Positions 17,349 to 27,138 are shown, numbered from the stretch's first letter. The stretch: DNA of 64,000 nt from Novosphingobium huizhouense (GCF_020179475.1 NZ_JAILXZ010000003.1:124001-188000), one strand, 5' to 3'. The notes: generated by a model not told the origin, from the sequence alone. Made by a program: numbers and translations.

Positions 17349-17747
17349 TCAACTGCGGCCACGCGGAAAGTGGGGGATCGCGCCGGGAATGGCAACCCAG
17401 TCGTGGCGGGTCTCTTCCCACACCGAGCGCACCGGCGCGGGATAGCCGGGATCGGCAAAGGCGCCGACCGGAATGCCGATCGCATCGGGCTTGAACGGCG
17501 TGTCGCACCAGACGGTCGCGCCGCAGGTGGGGCTGAAGTGGTTGACGAAAGCGGCGCCGCTCGCGCCGGCGCGCGCGAAGTCTCGCGCCTCTCCGGAAAG
17601 CGTCACGGCGCCAGCCGGGAAATAGGCGAGGACGCCGAACGGCGATCCGCTGCGCTTCTGGCAGGCGCGGCAGTGGCAGGCGACGATCTGGTCGGTTTCG
17701 CCCGTGATCTCGGCAACGAGCTGGCCGCACTGGCAGGTGGCGCGCAT
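17349..17747 (-). CDS. GFA-family (glutathione-dependent formaldehyde-activating-like) zinc protein
   Basis: A 132-residue Mss4-like fold protein with zinc ligands in CQCG (6-9), CHCRACQKRSG and SPTCGATVW. The family was named for Gfa, which speeds the reaction of formaldehyde with glutathione, though many members have no proven activity. Co-orientation with gloB supports a role in aldehyde or glutathione-adduct handling; this is inference. Confidence 0.85.
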   Translation of the reverse strand: MRATCQCGQLVAEITGETDQIVACHCRACQKRSGSPFGVLAYFPAGAVTLSGEARDFARAGASGAAFVNHFSPTCGATVWCDTPFKPDAIGIPVGAFADPGYPAPVRSVWEETRHDWVAIPGAIPHFPRGRS

Positions 17748-17784
17748 CGCGGCAGGCTAGCGCGCGGGCGCGGAGAAAGCAAAA

Positions 17785-17876
17785 GCCCGCCCGGATCGCT
17801 CCGGACGGGCCTTGCTTTGGTGCGTGCGGCGGGCGTTGTGCCCTCCGGCCCCGTCACGGGAGTAAATCCCGTGACG
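17785..17876 (-). terminator. Terminator of rpsA with a second hairpin
   Basis: On the minus strand, past the rpsA stop, a perfect hairpin forms from 17852-17861 and 17867-17876 (CGTCACGGGA with its complement, 5-base loop). It is followed by a longer stem at 17785-17795/17800-17810 (GCCCGCCCGGA, one mismatch) and then CTTTTGCTTT. The second stem with its T-rich tail is the likely terminator. The first may be a dispersed repeat or RNA-stabilising stem. Confidence 0.65.
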
Positions 17877-17972
17877 TCAGTCGGCCCTGCGGGCCGCTGG
17901 CCGGCCTTCGCGCCGGGCGGTGGGCAGGCTGCCGTATGCGTTGCAAACGTCGCCTGCTCACCTGCGCTCGGC

Positions 17973-19679
<1,707 letters not shown>

Positions 19680-19985
19680 GCTATGCTTCCTGTATCGTGT
19701 TATTCCGGCCAGGCGGTTGTCTCCGCCGGTCTTTCCTCCGCCGTCCGCACCATGCGGGAAAGCGGGCCAAAAAGGGCCGATCCGCCCGCCGGGCCTCATG
19801 CCGTGGCGGGCATCCGGGCGAAGGGCTCTGCAGCCGTCCGGCGGACCCGCGGCCCCTATGTCAGGCGCGCGCGAAACGCAAGCAAAACCGTGTCTTTCGC
19901 AAGCGGGCGATTGCGCTGGATCAAGGTCGCGCGTGCTGCGGGCGCTAACGTGTCTCCATCACCCCAAATCGACGGAGATCCCGCC
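19680..19985. promoter_or_regulatory. Divergent promoter region between rpsA and a GNAT gene
   Basis: No gene is supported in these 306 bases. The rpsA leader lies on the minus side. On the plus side an FNR-like box (19911-19924) is followed at a suitable distance by TAACGT (19946-19951), a fair -10 box for the acetyltransferase gene at 19986. Confidence 0.4.
19911..19924 (+). promoter_or_regulatory. Imperfect FNR-type box upstream of a GNAT gene
   Basis: TTGCGCTGGATCAA matches the FNR/FixK pattern TTGAN-N4-NTCAA well in the right half and in part on the left. Its centre is about 41 bases before the start point expected from the -10-like TAACGT, which is the class II activator position. Confidence 0.35.
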
Positions 19986-20525
19986 ATGACGCTGACCACC
20001 ACCACGCTTGCGGAGCTTGCCCCGATGACCCAGATGACCACCCGCGACGGCACCGTGCTGACCGTGCGCGCCGCCTATGCCGAGGACGAGGGCGCGCTCG
20101 CCGATTTCTTCGACAAGGTGAGCGCCGAGGACCGGCGCTTCCGCTTCCTCACCGCGGTCAAGCATCTCGAGCACGAGCAGCTCCAGCCGCTGACCCATGT
20201 CGACCACTGGCGCACCGAAAGCTTCGTCGCGTTCGATGCGGCGACGGGCGAAGTGGTCGCATCGGCGATGCTCGCCTGCGACGGGCGGATGGACACCGGC
20301 GAGATCGCCGTCTCGGTGCGCAGCGACTATCGCGGCCGGGGCGTGGGCTGGACGATGCTCGACCTGCTGGCGGCCGAGGCGGACAAGCGCGGCCTTGCCC
20401 GCGTGATCTCGATTGAGGACCGCGACAACCACGCCGCGATCGAACTGGAGCGCGAGAAGGGTTTTGCAGCGCACGGGCTCGACGGCGACCCGCACCTGGT
20501 GCTGCTGGAGAAGCGGTTCGGGTGA
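19986..20525 (+). CDS. GNAT-family acetyltransferase (Pat-like domain)
   Basis: A 179-residue acetyltransferase. The stretch ALADFFDKVSAEDRRFRFLTAVKHL resembles the GNAT domain at the C-terminus of Pat/PatZ protein lysine acetyltransferases. The acetyl-CoA loop is RSDYRGRGVGWTMLDLL, followed by ISIEDRDNHAAIELEREKGF. It stands alone with its own promoter region. An imperfect FNR box upstream suggests low-oxygen control. The substrate, protein or small molecule, is not determined. Confidence 0.82.
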   Translation: MTLTTTTLAELAPMTQMTTRDGTVLTVRAAYAEDEGALADFFDKVSAEDRRFRFLTAVKHLEHEQLQPLTHVDHWRTESFVAFDAATGEVVASAMLACDGRMDTGEIAVSVRSDYRGRGVGWTMLDLLAAEADKRGLARVISIEDRDNHAAIELEREKGFAAHGLDGDPHLVLLEKRFG

Positions 20526-20552
20526 GAGGGGATGGGCGGATGTCCATCCGTC

Positions 20553-20689
20553 ATGCCAGCGAAAGCTGGCATCGCTATCGATTTACGGAACGGTCAATGT
20601 TTCTGCGTGCAGTGCAGTGAGTTCGTCGAAAGGCTGCCGTGACGTTGATGGTCCGCTCGACCGCCAGCGATCCCAGCTTTCGCTGGGAT
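20553..20689. repeat. Pair of inverted CCAGC-type palindromic repeats
   Basis: ATGCCAGC-GAAA-GCTGGCAT (20553-20572) and ATCCCAGC-TTTC-GCTGGGAT (20670-20689) are two related hairpins in opposite orientation, 97 bases apart, in the gap between the GNAT gene and the convergent Mur-ligase gene. This is the arrangement of REP/BIME-like dispersed elements. They may also help end both transcripts. Confidence 0.75.
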
Positions 20690-20718
20690 GACGGAAGCTG
20701 GCGAAAGTTGCCCTTGCC

Positions 20719-22137
20719 CTAGACCCGCGCGAGGATGGCTTGGGCGAAGGTCGACAGGGTGTCGTCGCGGGCGCCCATGACGACGATGCGGTCGCCGGGG
20801 CGGGCGAGGGCGACGATGCGGTCGGCGCAGTCGGCGCGCTCGGGGATGTGTTCGGCGTGGCCGCCGTGCGCCTCGATCAGCGCGACGATGCGTTCGGAGC
20901 CGACCGAGCGGTCGACGGTGCCGCCGAAGTAGACCGGGTCGCACAGGATGGTGAGGTCCTCGCTGCCGAGGCGCGTGGCGAGGACTTCGGCGAGTTCGGC
21001 GCCCATCTGGCGCAGCGGGCCGTAGCCGTGGGGCTGGAAGAAGGCGATCACGCGGCCGGGGTGCGCCTTGAGCGTGGCGAGGGTGGCGGCGACCTTGTCG
21101 GGGTTGTGGCCGAAATCGTCCATCACGGTGACGCCCGATCGGCTGGTGCCGACAATGTCGAAGCGGCGGGCGAGGCCGGTGAAGGTTTCGAGCGCGCTTG
21201 CAGCTTGCGCGAGTGGCAGGCCGGCGGCGCTGGCGGCGGCGAGCGCGGCCAGCGCATTGGCGAGATTGTGGCGGCCGGGGACCTGCAGCGCGAGCGGGAT
21301 GGCGGCGCCGTCGCGGCGGTCGACGATCACGGCGGTTATGCCGGTGGGAGCTTCGATCACGCTGTCGGGATCGATCGAGATCTGCGCTTGCGGTGAAACG
21401 CCAAAGGTGAGCGAAGTGCGGGCGCGGGGCAGCAGCGCGAGGCTTTCGGCGTCGTCGGCATTGACCACGGCGATCGCGGCGCGGGCGAGGAAATCGCCGA
21501 ACAGTTCGCGCAATTCCTCGAGGCTTTTGTGGTCGAGGCTGACGTTGTTGAGCACCGCGATCGTCGGCGTGTAGAGCGCGATCGAGCCGTCGCTTTCGTC
21601 GACTTCGGACACGAACACGTCGCCATTGCCCACGCGGGCCGAGGCAAAGGGCGCATCAGGGGCGCGGAAGTTCTTCATCACCGCGCCGTTCATGATCGTC
21701 GGGTCCTGTCCGGCCAGGGTCATGATCCAGCCGATCATGCCGGTGACGGTCGACTTGCCGCTGGTGCCGCCGACGGCGATGCCTGTCCTGCTCGCGTTGA
21801 ACAGGCGCGAGAGCAGTTCGGCGCGGCTCATGCGCGGACAGCCCAATTCGCGGGCGCGGACCATTTCGGGCACGGTGTCTTCGACCGCGGCGGAGGCGAC
21901 CAGCACCTGTTCGCTCGAAGTGACGCCGCTGCCGTCCTGCGGAAAGAGCTGGAAGCCGAGGCTTTCGAGCCAGGCGAACTTTTCAGGGCTCCGGCCCTGG
22001 TCGCGGCTGCGGTCCGAGCCTGCGACCTGCGCGCCGAGGCCGCGCAGGATCAGGGCGAGGGGCAGCATGCCCGATCCGCCGATGCCGCAGAAGAACCAGG
22101 GTCGCGAAGTGAGGTCGGTGGCGGTCGGAGAGGTCAT
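20719..22137 (-). CDS. MurC/Mpl-like Mur ligase
   Basis: A 472-residue ATP-dependent ligase of the Mur family: N-terminal Rossmann motif CGIGGSGMLPLA (17-28), P-loop GTSGKST (124-130), VSEVDESDGSI, LNNVSLDHKSLEEL, VPGRHNLANALAALAAA, and C-terminal DDFGHNPDKVAATL. MurC and Mpl carry GTHGKTT, so GTSGKST marks a separate subgroup. It is divergent from an LD-carboxypeptidase. That pairing suggests murein-peptide recycling, ligating free peptide to UDP-MurNAc as Mpl does, rather than the essential MurC step, whose gene is normally in the dcw cluster. This is inference. Confidence 0.8.
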   Translation of the reverse strand: MTSPTATDLTSRPWFFCGIGGSGMLPLALILRGLGAQVAGSDRSRDQGRSPEKFAWLESLGFQLFPQDGSGVTSSEQVLVASAAVEDTVPEMVRARELGCPRMSRAELLSRLFNASRTGIAVGGTSGKSTVTGMIGWIMTLAGQDPTIMNGAVMKNFRAPDAPFASARVGNGDVFVSEVDESDGSIALYTPTIAVLNNVSLDHKSLEELRELFGDFLARAAIAVVNADDAESLALLPRARTSLTFGVSPQAQISIDPDSVIEAPTGITAVIVDRRDGAAIPLALQVPGRHNLANALAALAAASAAGLPLAQAASALETFTGLARRFDIVGTSRSGVTVMDDFGHNPDKVAATLATLKAHPGRVIAFFQPHGYGPLRQMGAELAEVLATRLGSEDLTILCDPVYFGGTVDRSVGSERIVALIEAHGGHAEHIPERADCADRIVALARPGDRIVVMGARDDTLSTFAQAILARV

Positions 22138-22240
22138 GGGGGCAGGGCGATACAGCAACCGGCGCGCCAGTCCAGCCTCAGTGCCCCGAACGCCGGCCCA
22201 TTGCTTTGCGCCGGCGCGGGGTTGTCGCTATGGCAGGGCG

Positions 22241-23062
22241 ATGCGTGTCGCTATCTGCGCTCCCTCGACCCCGTTCACCCGTGACGATGCGGCGCGCGTG
22301 GTCGCGCTGGCGGCGGCGGAGTTCCCGCAGGTTGCGCTCGATTTCCACGAGCAGTGCTTTGCGGTGGAGGGCCACTTTGCCGGGAGCGACGCGGTGCGGC
22401 TGGCGGCCTTCCTCGATTGCGCCAACGATGCCGCGTTCGACGCGGTGTGGTTCGTGCGCGGCGGTTATGGCGCAAACCGGATCGCGGCCGGCGCCGTGGC
22501 GCAGGCGGGCGTGGGTGCGCGCAACAAGCTCTATCTCGGCTATTCGGACGGCGGCACGCTGCTCGGCGCGCTTTATGGCGCGGGGGTGGGGCAGCAGGTC
22601 CATGCGCCGATGCCGACCGATATCCGGCGCAGCGGCGGCGAGGCGGCGGTGCGGCGCACGCTCGGCTTCCTGAGCGGCGCGCGCGACGGGATCGAGCCCT
22701 CGGCGGCAGCGCGCCCCCGCGTTGCGTTCAACCTGATGACGCTGGCCATGCTGCTGGGCACGCCGCTGATGCCCGACCTTGCGGGCCACGAGGTGCTGGT
22801 CGAGGAAGTGGCCGAATACGACTATGCCGTCGACCGGCTGCTGTTCCACGTCTGCCATGCCCTTGCCGCGCACGGGGCTGCCGGGCTTCGCCTCGGCCGC
22901 GTCAGCGACGTACCCGAGAACGACCGGCCGTTCGGCTTTGCGCCAGACGCCATGGCGCGGCACTGGTGCGCCGCTGCCGGCCTCGCCTTCCTGGGTTCGG
23001 CCGACATCGGCCACGATATCGACAACAAGATCGTCCCGTTCGGGCTTGCCCCGCGCGAGTGA
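22241..23062 (+). CDS. ldcA: LD-carboxypeptidase (S66 family)
   Basis: This enzyme removes the terminal D-Ala from murein tetrapeptides in the cytoplasm during recycling. The 273-residue protein has VRGGYGANRI, the nucleophile motif LGYSDGGTLL (Ser102), VEEVAEYDYAVDRLLFH with the Glu, and the C-terminal SADIGHD with the His of the Ser-Glu-His triad. The start ATG at 22241 gives MRVAICAPSTP, the usual S66 N-terminus. It is divergent from the Mur ligase, 103 bases apart. Confidence 0.9.
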   Translation: MRVAICAPSTPFTRDDAARVVALAAAEFPQVALDFHEQCFAVEGHFAGSDAVRLAAFLDCANDAAFDAVWFVRGGYGANRIAAGAVAQAGVGARNKLYLGYSDGGTLLGALYGAGVGQQVHAPMPTDIRRSGGEAAVRRTLGFLSGARDGIEPSAAARPRVAFNLMTLAMLLGTPLMPDLAGHEVLVEEVAEYDYAVDRLLFHVCHALAAHGAAGLRLGRVSDVPENDRPFGFAPDAMARHWCAAAGLAFLGSADIGHDIDNKIVPFGLAPRE

Positions 23063-23099
23063 CGGCAATAGGGCGCGCGCCCAAAGGAGCGTAGAGGAC

Positions 23100-24035
23100 A
23101 TGAGAGCTTTCGTTTTCCCGGGGCAGGGCAGCCAGAAGGTCGGCATGGGGCTGGAACTCGCCGAAGCGAGCGCCGCCGCGCGCGAAGTCTTCGAGGAAGT
23201 CGACGACGCGCTTGGCCAGAAGCTGTTCCAGATCATGAAGGAAGGGCCGGAAGACGCGCTGACGCTGACCGAGAACGCTCAGCCCGCGATCATGGCCAAC
23301 GCCATCGCCGTGTTGCGCGTGCTGGAAAAGGAAGGCGGCATTGCCCTCGCTGACAAGGCGGACTTCGTCGCGGGCCACAGCCTTGGCGAATATACCGCGC
23401 TCTGTGCCGCGGGCGCGTTCAGCCTTGCCGACACCGCGCGGTTGCTGAAGCTGCGCGGCCAGTCGATGCAGGCGGCCGTGCCGGTGGGCGTGGGCGCGAT
23501 GGCGGCGCTGCTGGGTGCCGATATCGAAAAGGCCTCGGCGCTGGCCGAAGCGGCGGCGGAAAGGGAAGTCTGCACCGTCGCCAACGACAACGACCCGACG
23601 CAGGTCGTGCTGTCCGGCCACAAGGGCGCGATCGAGCGCGCCGTGGCACTGGTCAAGGACCACGGCATCAAGCGCGGCGTGCTGCTGCCGGTTTCCGCGC
23701 CGTTCCACTGCCCGCTGATGCAGCCGGCGGCCGATGCCATGGCCGAAGCCTTCGAAAAGACGCCACCGGCCGCGCTGCGGGTGGCACTCTTCGCCAACGT
23801 GACTGCAGCGGTCGTCACCGACCCTGCCGAAGTCAAGCGCCTGCTGGTCGAGCAGGTGACCGGCCGCGTGCGCTGGCGCGAAAGCGCGATCGCCATGAAG
23901 GACGCCGGCGTCGAACAGTTCATCGAACTGGGCGGCAAGGTCCTTTCGCCCATGATCAACCGCACCGTGGCCGATGTCTCGGTTACCAGCGTCGTCGGCA
24001 TGGCCGACATCGAAGCCATCCTGAAGGATATTTGA
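23100..24035 (+). CDS. fabD: Malonyl-CoA:ACP transacylase
   Basis: FabD loads malonyl groups onto acyl carrier protein. The 311-residue protein has FPGQGSQ (6-12), GHSLGEYTAL with nucleophile Ser94, and SAPFHCPLM with His203. Length is normal. fabG follows, but a 459-bp inverted-repeat cassette lies between them, so the usual close fabD-fabG spacing is interrupted. Confidence 0.96.
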   Translation: MRAFVFPGQGSQKVGMGLELAEASAAAREVFEEVDDALGQKLFQIMKEGPEDALTLTENAQPAIMANAIAVLRVLEKEGGIALADKADFVAGHSLGEYTALCAAGAFSLADTARLLKLRGQSMQAAVPVGVGAMAALLGADIEKASALAEAAAEREVCTVANDNDPTQVVLSGHKGAIERAVALVKDHGIKRGVLLPVSAPFHCPLMQPAADAMAEAFEKTPPAALRVALFANVTAAVVTDPAEVKRLLVEQVTGRVRWRESAIAMKDAGVEQFIELGGKVLSPMINRTVADVSVTSVVGMADIEAILKDI

Positions 24036-24042
24036 TTTTTTG

Positions 24043-24072
24043 GTTCGCGCAGAGGCCGCAGAGAGCGCAGAG
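24043..24072 (+). repeat. Left 30-base arm with three GCAGAG iterons
   Basis: The arm contains GCAGAG at 24049, 24058 and 24067, a strict 9-base period. It is the exact reverse complement of 24472-24501. Confidence 0.95.
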
Positions 24073-24080
24073 GGGGCGTC

Positions 24081-24470
24081 ATGAGGATCGATGACCTTAG
24101 CGCAGTCGTTGTGCGCGAGGCTATCAAGATACATCGCGAACTTGGGCCTGGCCTGCTAGAAAGCGTTTACGAAACGGTGCTTGCGGCAGCGCTGTCGAGA
24201 AGCGGGTTGGACGTGTCGCGGCAGGTTTCGGTTCCGATCCAGTACGATGGAATGCAGATAGAAGGCGCATTCCGCATCGACATTTTGGTGGAGGGCACGC
24301 TCGTCCTGGAGGTCAAGGCGGTGGATCAATTGACCAAGGTTCATGCGCGCCAGCTTTTGACGTATCTCCGCTTGATGAAGCAGCCCGTTGGGCTGCTTTT
24401 GAATTTTTCCGGTCTGACGATGAAGGAAGGTATCCGCCGGCTGGTGAACGACTATCGTCCGGAGCAGTAG
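24081..24470 (+). CDS. GxxExxY protein, small RecB-like nuclease fold
   Basis: A 129-residue protein of the GxxExxY family. The name motif is GLLESVY (24-30). I also see a complete PD-(D/E)XK pattern: Asp67 in FRIDILV, then Glu77-Val-Lys79 in LVLEVKAV. A QxxxY motif (Gln91 to Tyr95, QLLTY) follows, as in RecB/Cas4-type nucleases. The family has no firm function in what I know; nuclease action on the flanking repeats is a hypothesis. No membrane segment or signal peptide is present. Stop and right repeat arm are almost touching. Confidence 0.9.
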   Translation: MRIDDLSAVVVREAIKIHRELGPGLLESVYETVLAAALSRSGLDVSRQVSVPIQYDGMQIEGAFRIDILVEGTLVLEVKAVDQLTKVHARQLLTYLRLMKQPVGLLLNFSGLTMKEGIRRLVNDYRPEQ

Positions 24471-24471
24471 T

Positions 24472-24501
24472 CTCTGCGCTCTCTGCGGCCTCTGCGCGAA
24501 C
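24472..24501 (-). repeat. Right 30-base arm, inverse copy
   Basis: CTCTGC words recur with a 9-base period, mirroring the left arm without mismatch. The arm ends 18 bases before the fabG start and just before its GGAG ribosome site. Confidence 0.95.
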
Positions 24502-24519
24502 TACAAATGGAGCAACATC

Positions 24520-25284
24520 ATGGAAAATCGCCTGTTCGATCTTAGCGGCATGACCGCCCTCGTGACCGGCGCGGCCGGTGGCATCGGCTCGGCGATCAGC
24601 CATGCGCTGGCGCGGCAGGGGGCGCGGCTGGCGCTGTCGGGGACCAATCCGGCCAAGCTGCGCGCCTTTCGCGAGGAGCTGAACGACACCTACGGCCACG
24701 ATCATGTCGAGATCACCTGCGACCTTTCGAACACCGAGCAGGTCGAGCACCTGGTCCCCGCAGCGATCGACACACTGGGCAAGATCGACATCCTGGTGAA
24801 CAACGCCGGCATCACGCGCGACAACCTCGCCATGCGCATGAAGGACGAGGAATGGGACGCGGTGATCAAGGTCAACCTCGAGGCCGCGTTCCGCCTGATG
24901 CGCGCGGCGACCAAGCCGATGATGAAGGCGCGCTTCGGCCGCATCGTCACGGTGACGAGCGTGGTCGGCGCCACCGGCAATCCGGGGCAGGTCAACTATG
25001 CCGCGGCCAAGGCCGGCCTCGTCGGCATGAGCAAGTCGCTGGGCCAGGAACTCGCCAGCCGCAACATCACCGTCAACTGCGTCGCGCCGGGGTTCATCCG
25101 CACCGCCATGACCGACGTGCTGCCCGATGCGCAGAAGGACGCGCTCAACGCGCGCATCCCGATGGGCCGGATGGGCGAGGGCAGTGACATCGGCGCGGCC
25201 GTGGCCTACCTCGCCAGCAAGGAAGCGGGCTACGTCACCGGGCAGACGTTGCACGTCAACGGCGGCATGGCGATGCTTTCGTGA
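24520..25284 (+). CDS. fabG: 3-oxoacyl-ACP reductase
   Basis: FabG reduces 3-oxoacyl-ACP with NADPH in fatty-acid elongation. The 254-residue SDR protein has the cofactor motif GAAGGIG (17-23), NNAG (94-97), catalytic Ser147, Tyr160 and Lys164 (NYAAAK), and the end TLHVNGGMAM. It starts with ATG at 24520 behind GGAG and overlaps the next gene by 4 bases. Confidence 0.96.
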   Translation: MENRLFDLSGMTALVTGAAGGIGSAISHALARQGARLALSGTNPAKLRAFREELNDTYGHDHVEITCDLSNTEQVEHLVPAAIDTLGKIDILVNNAGITRDNLAMRMKDEEWDAVIKVNLEAAFRLMRAATKPMMKARFGRIVTVTSVVGATGNPGQVNYAAAKAGLVGMSKSLGQELASRNITVNCVAPGFIRTAMTDVLPDAQKDALNARIPMGRMGEGSDIGAAVAYLASKEAGYVTGQTLHVNGGMAMLS

Positions 25285-25811
25285 CGCTGCGCGCGCTCCT
25301 TGTCGCGCCGGCGCTGCTGTTGGCCGGCGCACAAGGGGCGCAGGCGCGCTCGCCCGAGGCGCTGGCCTGCGCGGTCAAGGCCGCGCCTGCCGGGCTCGAC
25401 GCGCAAGTCGCCGACGTGATCGTGATGCAGGACCCTGCGCGCGGCAAACCGACGCTCGACGCGCTGCGCGCCGTGGTCGAATCCTGCGCGCGCGACCAGT
25501 TCCTGAACGACAAGCAGACCGACGCCTACTTCGACTACACGCTGGGGCGGATGGGGCGCGACGTGCTCGACGCGCGGCTCGCGGCCATCGGTATCCGGGT
25601 CGCGCTGATCGACGAGGCGCTCGACATCGGTCCGGGCCGGGCCAACAACCCTGCCGAGAAGGTCACCCAGGGCGATCTCAACCGGATCACGGCGGCCTTG
25701 CGCGAGGCGGGCACCGATCCGGCGGCGATCGATGCCGATGGCTGGCGGCTGGTCACCGCGTGGATCGCCGCGACGGCGACCATGTTCGATGGCCTGCGCC
25801 GCACCGACTGA
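25281..25811 (+). CDS. Exported protein of unknown function
   Basis: A 176-residue protein starting with GTG inside the fabG stop (GTGA overlap), so translation is coupled. Residues 1-22 (TLRALLVAPALLLAGAQGAQA) are a signal peptide. The mature part is mostly helical, with two Cys (LACAVK, ESCARDQ) that could form a disulfide. I do not recognise a family. The position after fabG says little, as an exported protein would not act in cytoplasmic fatty-acid synthesis. Confidence 0.7.
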   Translation: MTLRALLVAPALLLAGAQGAQARSPEALACAVKAAPAGLDAQVADVIVMQDPARGKPTLDALRAVVESCARDQFLNDKQTDAYFDYTLGRMGRDVLDARLAAIGIRVALIDEALDIGPGRANNPAEKVTQGDLNRITAALREAGTDPAAIDADGWRLVTAWIAATATMFDGLRRTD

Positions 25812-26019
25812 GGCGGGATTCCGGCAATTTATGCACAGCTTCGCACCATCGGGCGCGCGCGGCGCTTGCCCGCGCTTGTCGGCGCGCTAAGGAAGGTAGT
25901 CCGAATTGACCTGCGTTTCCGGGCGATTCCGCTGGAAACCTTAGCTGACACCGACCGGCAGGGCCGCCGTGGCATCAGGCCCGCGTGGCACCGGCCGACT
26001 GGGGGGACGAGAGACGAAC

Positions 26020-27138
26020 ATGAAGGCGACGATCGAACGCGCGACGCTCCTGCGCTGCCTGTCCCATGTCCAATCGGTGGTCGAACGGCGCAACACCATC
26101 CCGATCCTGTCGAACGTGCTGATCGAGGCCGCGCCCGACAATTCGGTGCGGCTGATGGCGACCGACCTCGACCTGCAGATCGTCGAATCGATGCCGGCAG
26201 TCACCGTCGACGGCCCCGGCGCGATCACCGTTTCGGCGCACCTTCTGTTCGACATCGCGCGCAAGCTGCCCGACGGTTCGCAGGTGAGCCTCGAAACCGC
26301 CGACAACCGCATGGTGGTCAAGGCCGGGCGCAGCCGCTTCCAGCTGCCGACGCTGCCGCGCGACGACTTCCCGGTGATCGTCGAGGGCGACCTGCCGACG
26401 AGCTTCGAGATCCCGGCGCGCACGCTGGCCGAACTGATCGACCGCACCCGCTTCGCGATCAGCACCGAAGAGACGCGCTACTACCTCAACGGCATCTTCT
26501 TTCACGTCGCCGACGACGTGCTCAAGGCAGCGGCGACCGACGGGCATCGCCTTGCGCGCTATACGCTGCCGCGTCCCGACGGCGCCGAGGGCATGCCCGA
26601 CGTGATCGTCCCGCGCAAATGCGTCGGCGAGCTGCGCAAGCTGCTCGAAGAAGTGCTCGACACGGCCGTTCTGGTCGACCTGTCGGCAAGCAAGGTGCGC
26701 TTCACCCTCGGCGGCGAGCACGGCGTGGTGCTGACCAGCAAGCTGATCGACGGCACCTTCCCCGACTACAACCGCGTGATCCCGACCGGCAACGACAAGC
26801 TGCTCAAGCTCGATCCGCGCTCGTTCTTCCAGGGCGTGGACCGCGTGGCGACGATCGCCACCGAAAAGACCCGCGCGGTGAAGATGGCGCTCGAAAGCGA
26901 CCGCGTGACGCTGTCGGTGACGAGCCCGGACAACGGCACCGCCGCCGAGGAACTGCCCGCCGATTATCGCGCCGACGGGTTCGAGATCGGCTTCAACGCC
27001 AATTACCTCAAGGACATCCTCAGCCAGATCGACGGCGATACGGTCGAACTGCACCTCGCCGATGCGGGCGCGCCGACGCTGATCCGCAAGGACGACAAGG
27101 CGCCCGCGCTCTACGTGCTGATGCCGATGCGGGTCTGA
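26020..27138 (+). CDS. dnaN: DNA polymerase III sliding clamp (beta subunit)
   Basis: The clamp encircles DNA and holds polymerase III. The 372-residue protein starts MKATIERATLLRCLSHVQSVVERRNTIPILSNV and has the three-fold clamp layout (ATDLDLQIVES; ATDGHRLARYTLP; YVLMPMRV at the end). Length is standard. dnaN stands alone here without dnaA, gyrB or recF next to it, so this locus does not mark the replication origin. The 208 bases upstream hold no other gene. Confidence 0.97.
   Translation: MKATIERATLLRCLSHVQSVVERRNTIPILSNVLIEAAPDNSVRLMATDLDLQIVESMPAVTVDGPGAITVSAHLLFDIARKLPDGSQVSLETADNRMVVKAGRSRFQLPTLPRDDFPVIVEGDLPTSFEIPARTLAELIDRTRFAISTEETRYYLNGIFFHVADDVLKAAATDGHRLARYTLPRPDGAEGMPDVIVPRKCVGELRKLLEEVLDTAVLVDLSASKVRFTLGGEHGVVLTSKLIDGTFPDYNRVIPTGNDKLLKLDPRSFFQGVDRVATIATEKTRAVKMALESDRVTLSVTSPDNGTAAEELPADYRADGFEIGFNANYLKDILSQIDGDTVELHLADAGAPTLIRKDDKAPALYVLMPMRV

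Larger units (their letters stand above)
24043..24501. mobile_element. 459-bp inverted-repeat cassette carrying a GxxExxY gene
   Basis: A single small gene is enclosed by perfect 30-base inverted repeats (24043-24072 and 24472-24501), with 8 bases between the left arm and the ATG and 1 base between the stop and the right arm. The block sits in the gap between fabD and fabG, is visibly richer in A+T than its neighbours inside the gene, and has no transposase of usual type. I see no target-site duplication. The layout is that of an inserted unit, but mobility is inferred. Confidence 0.6.

Noticed and set aside
26020-27138. dnaN as a sign of the replication origin
   Set aside because: No dnaA, recF or gyrB neighbours and no cluster of DnaA boxes were seen; in many alphaproteobacteria dnaN is away from oriC.
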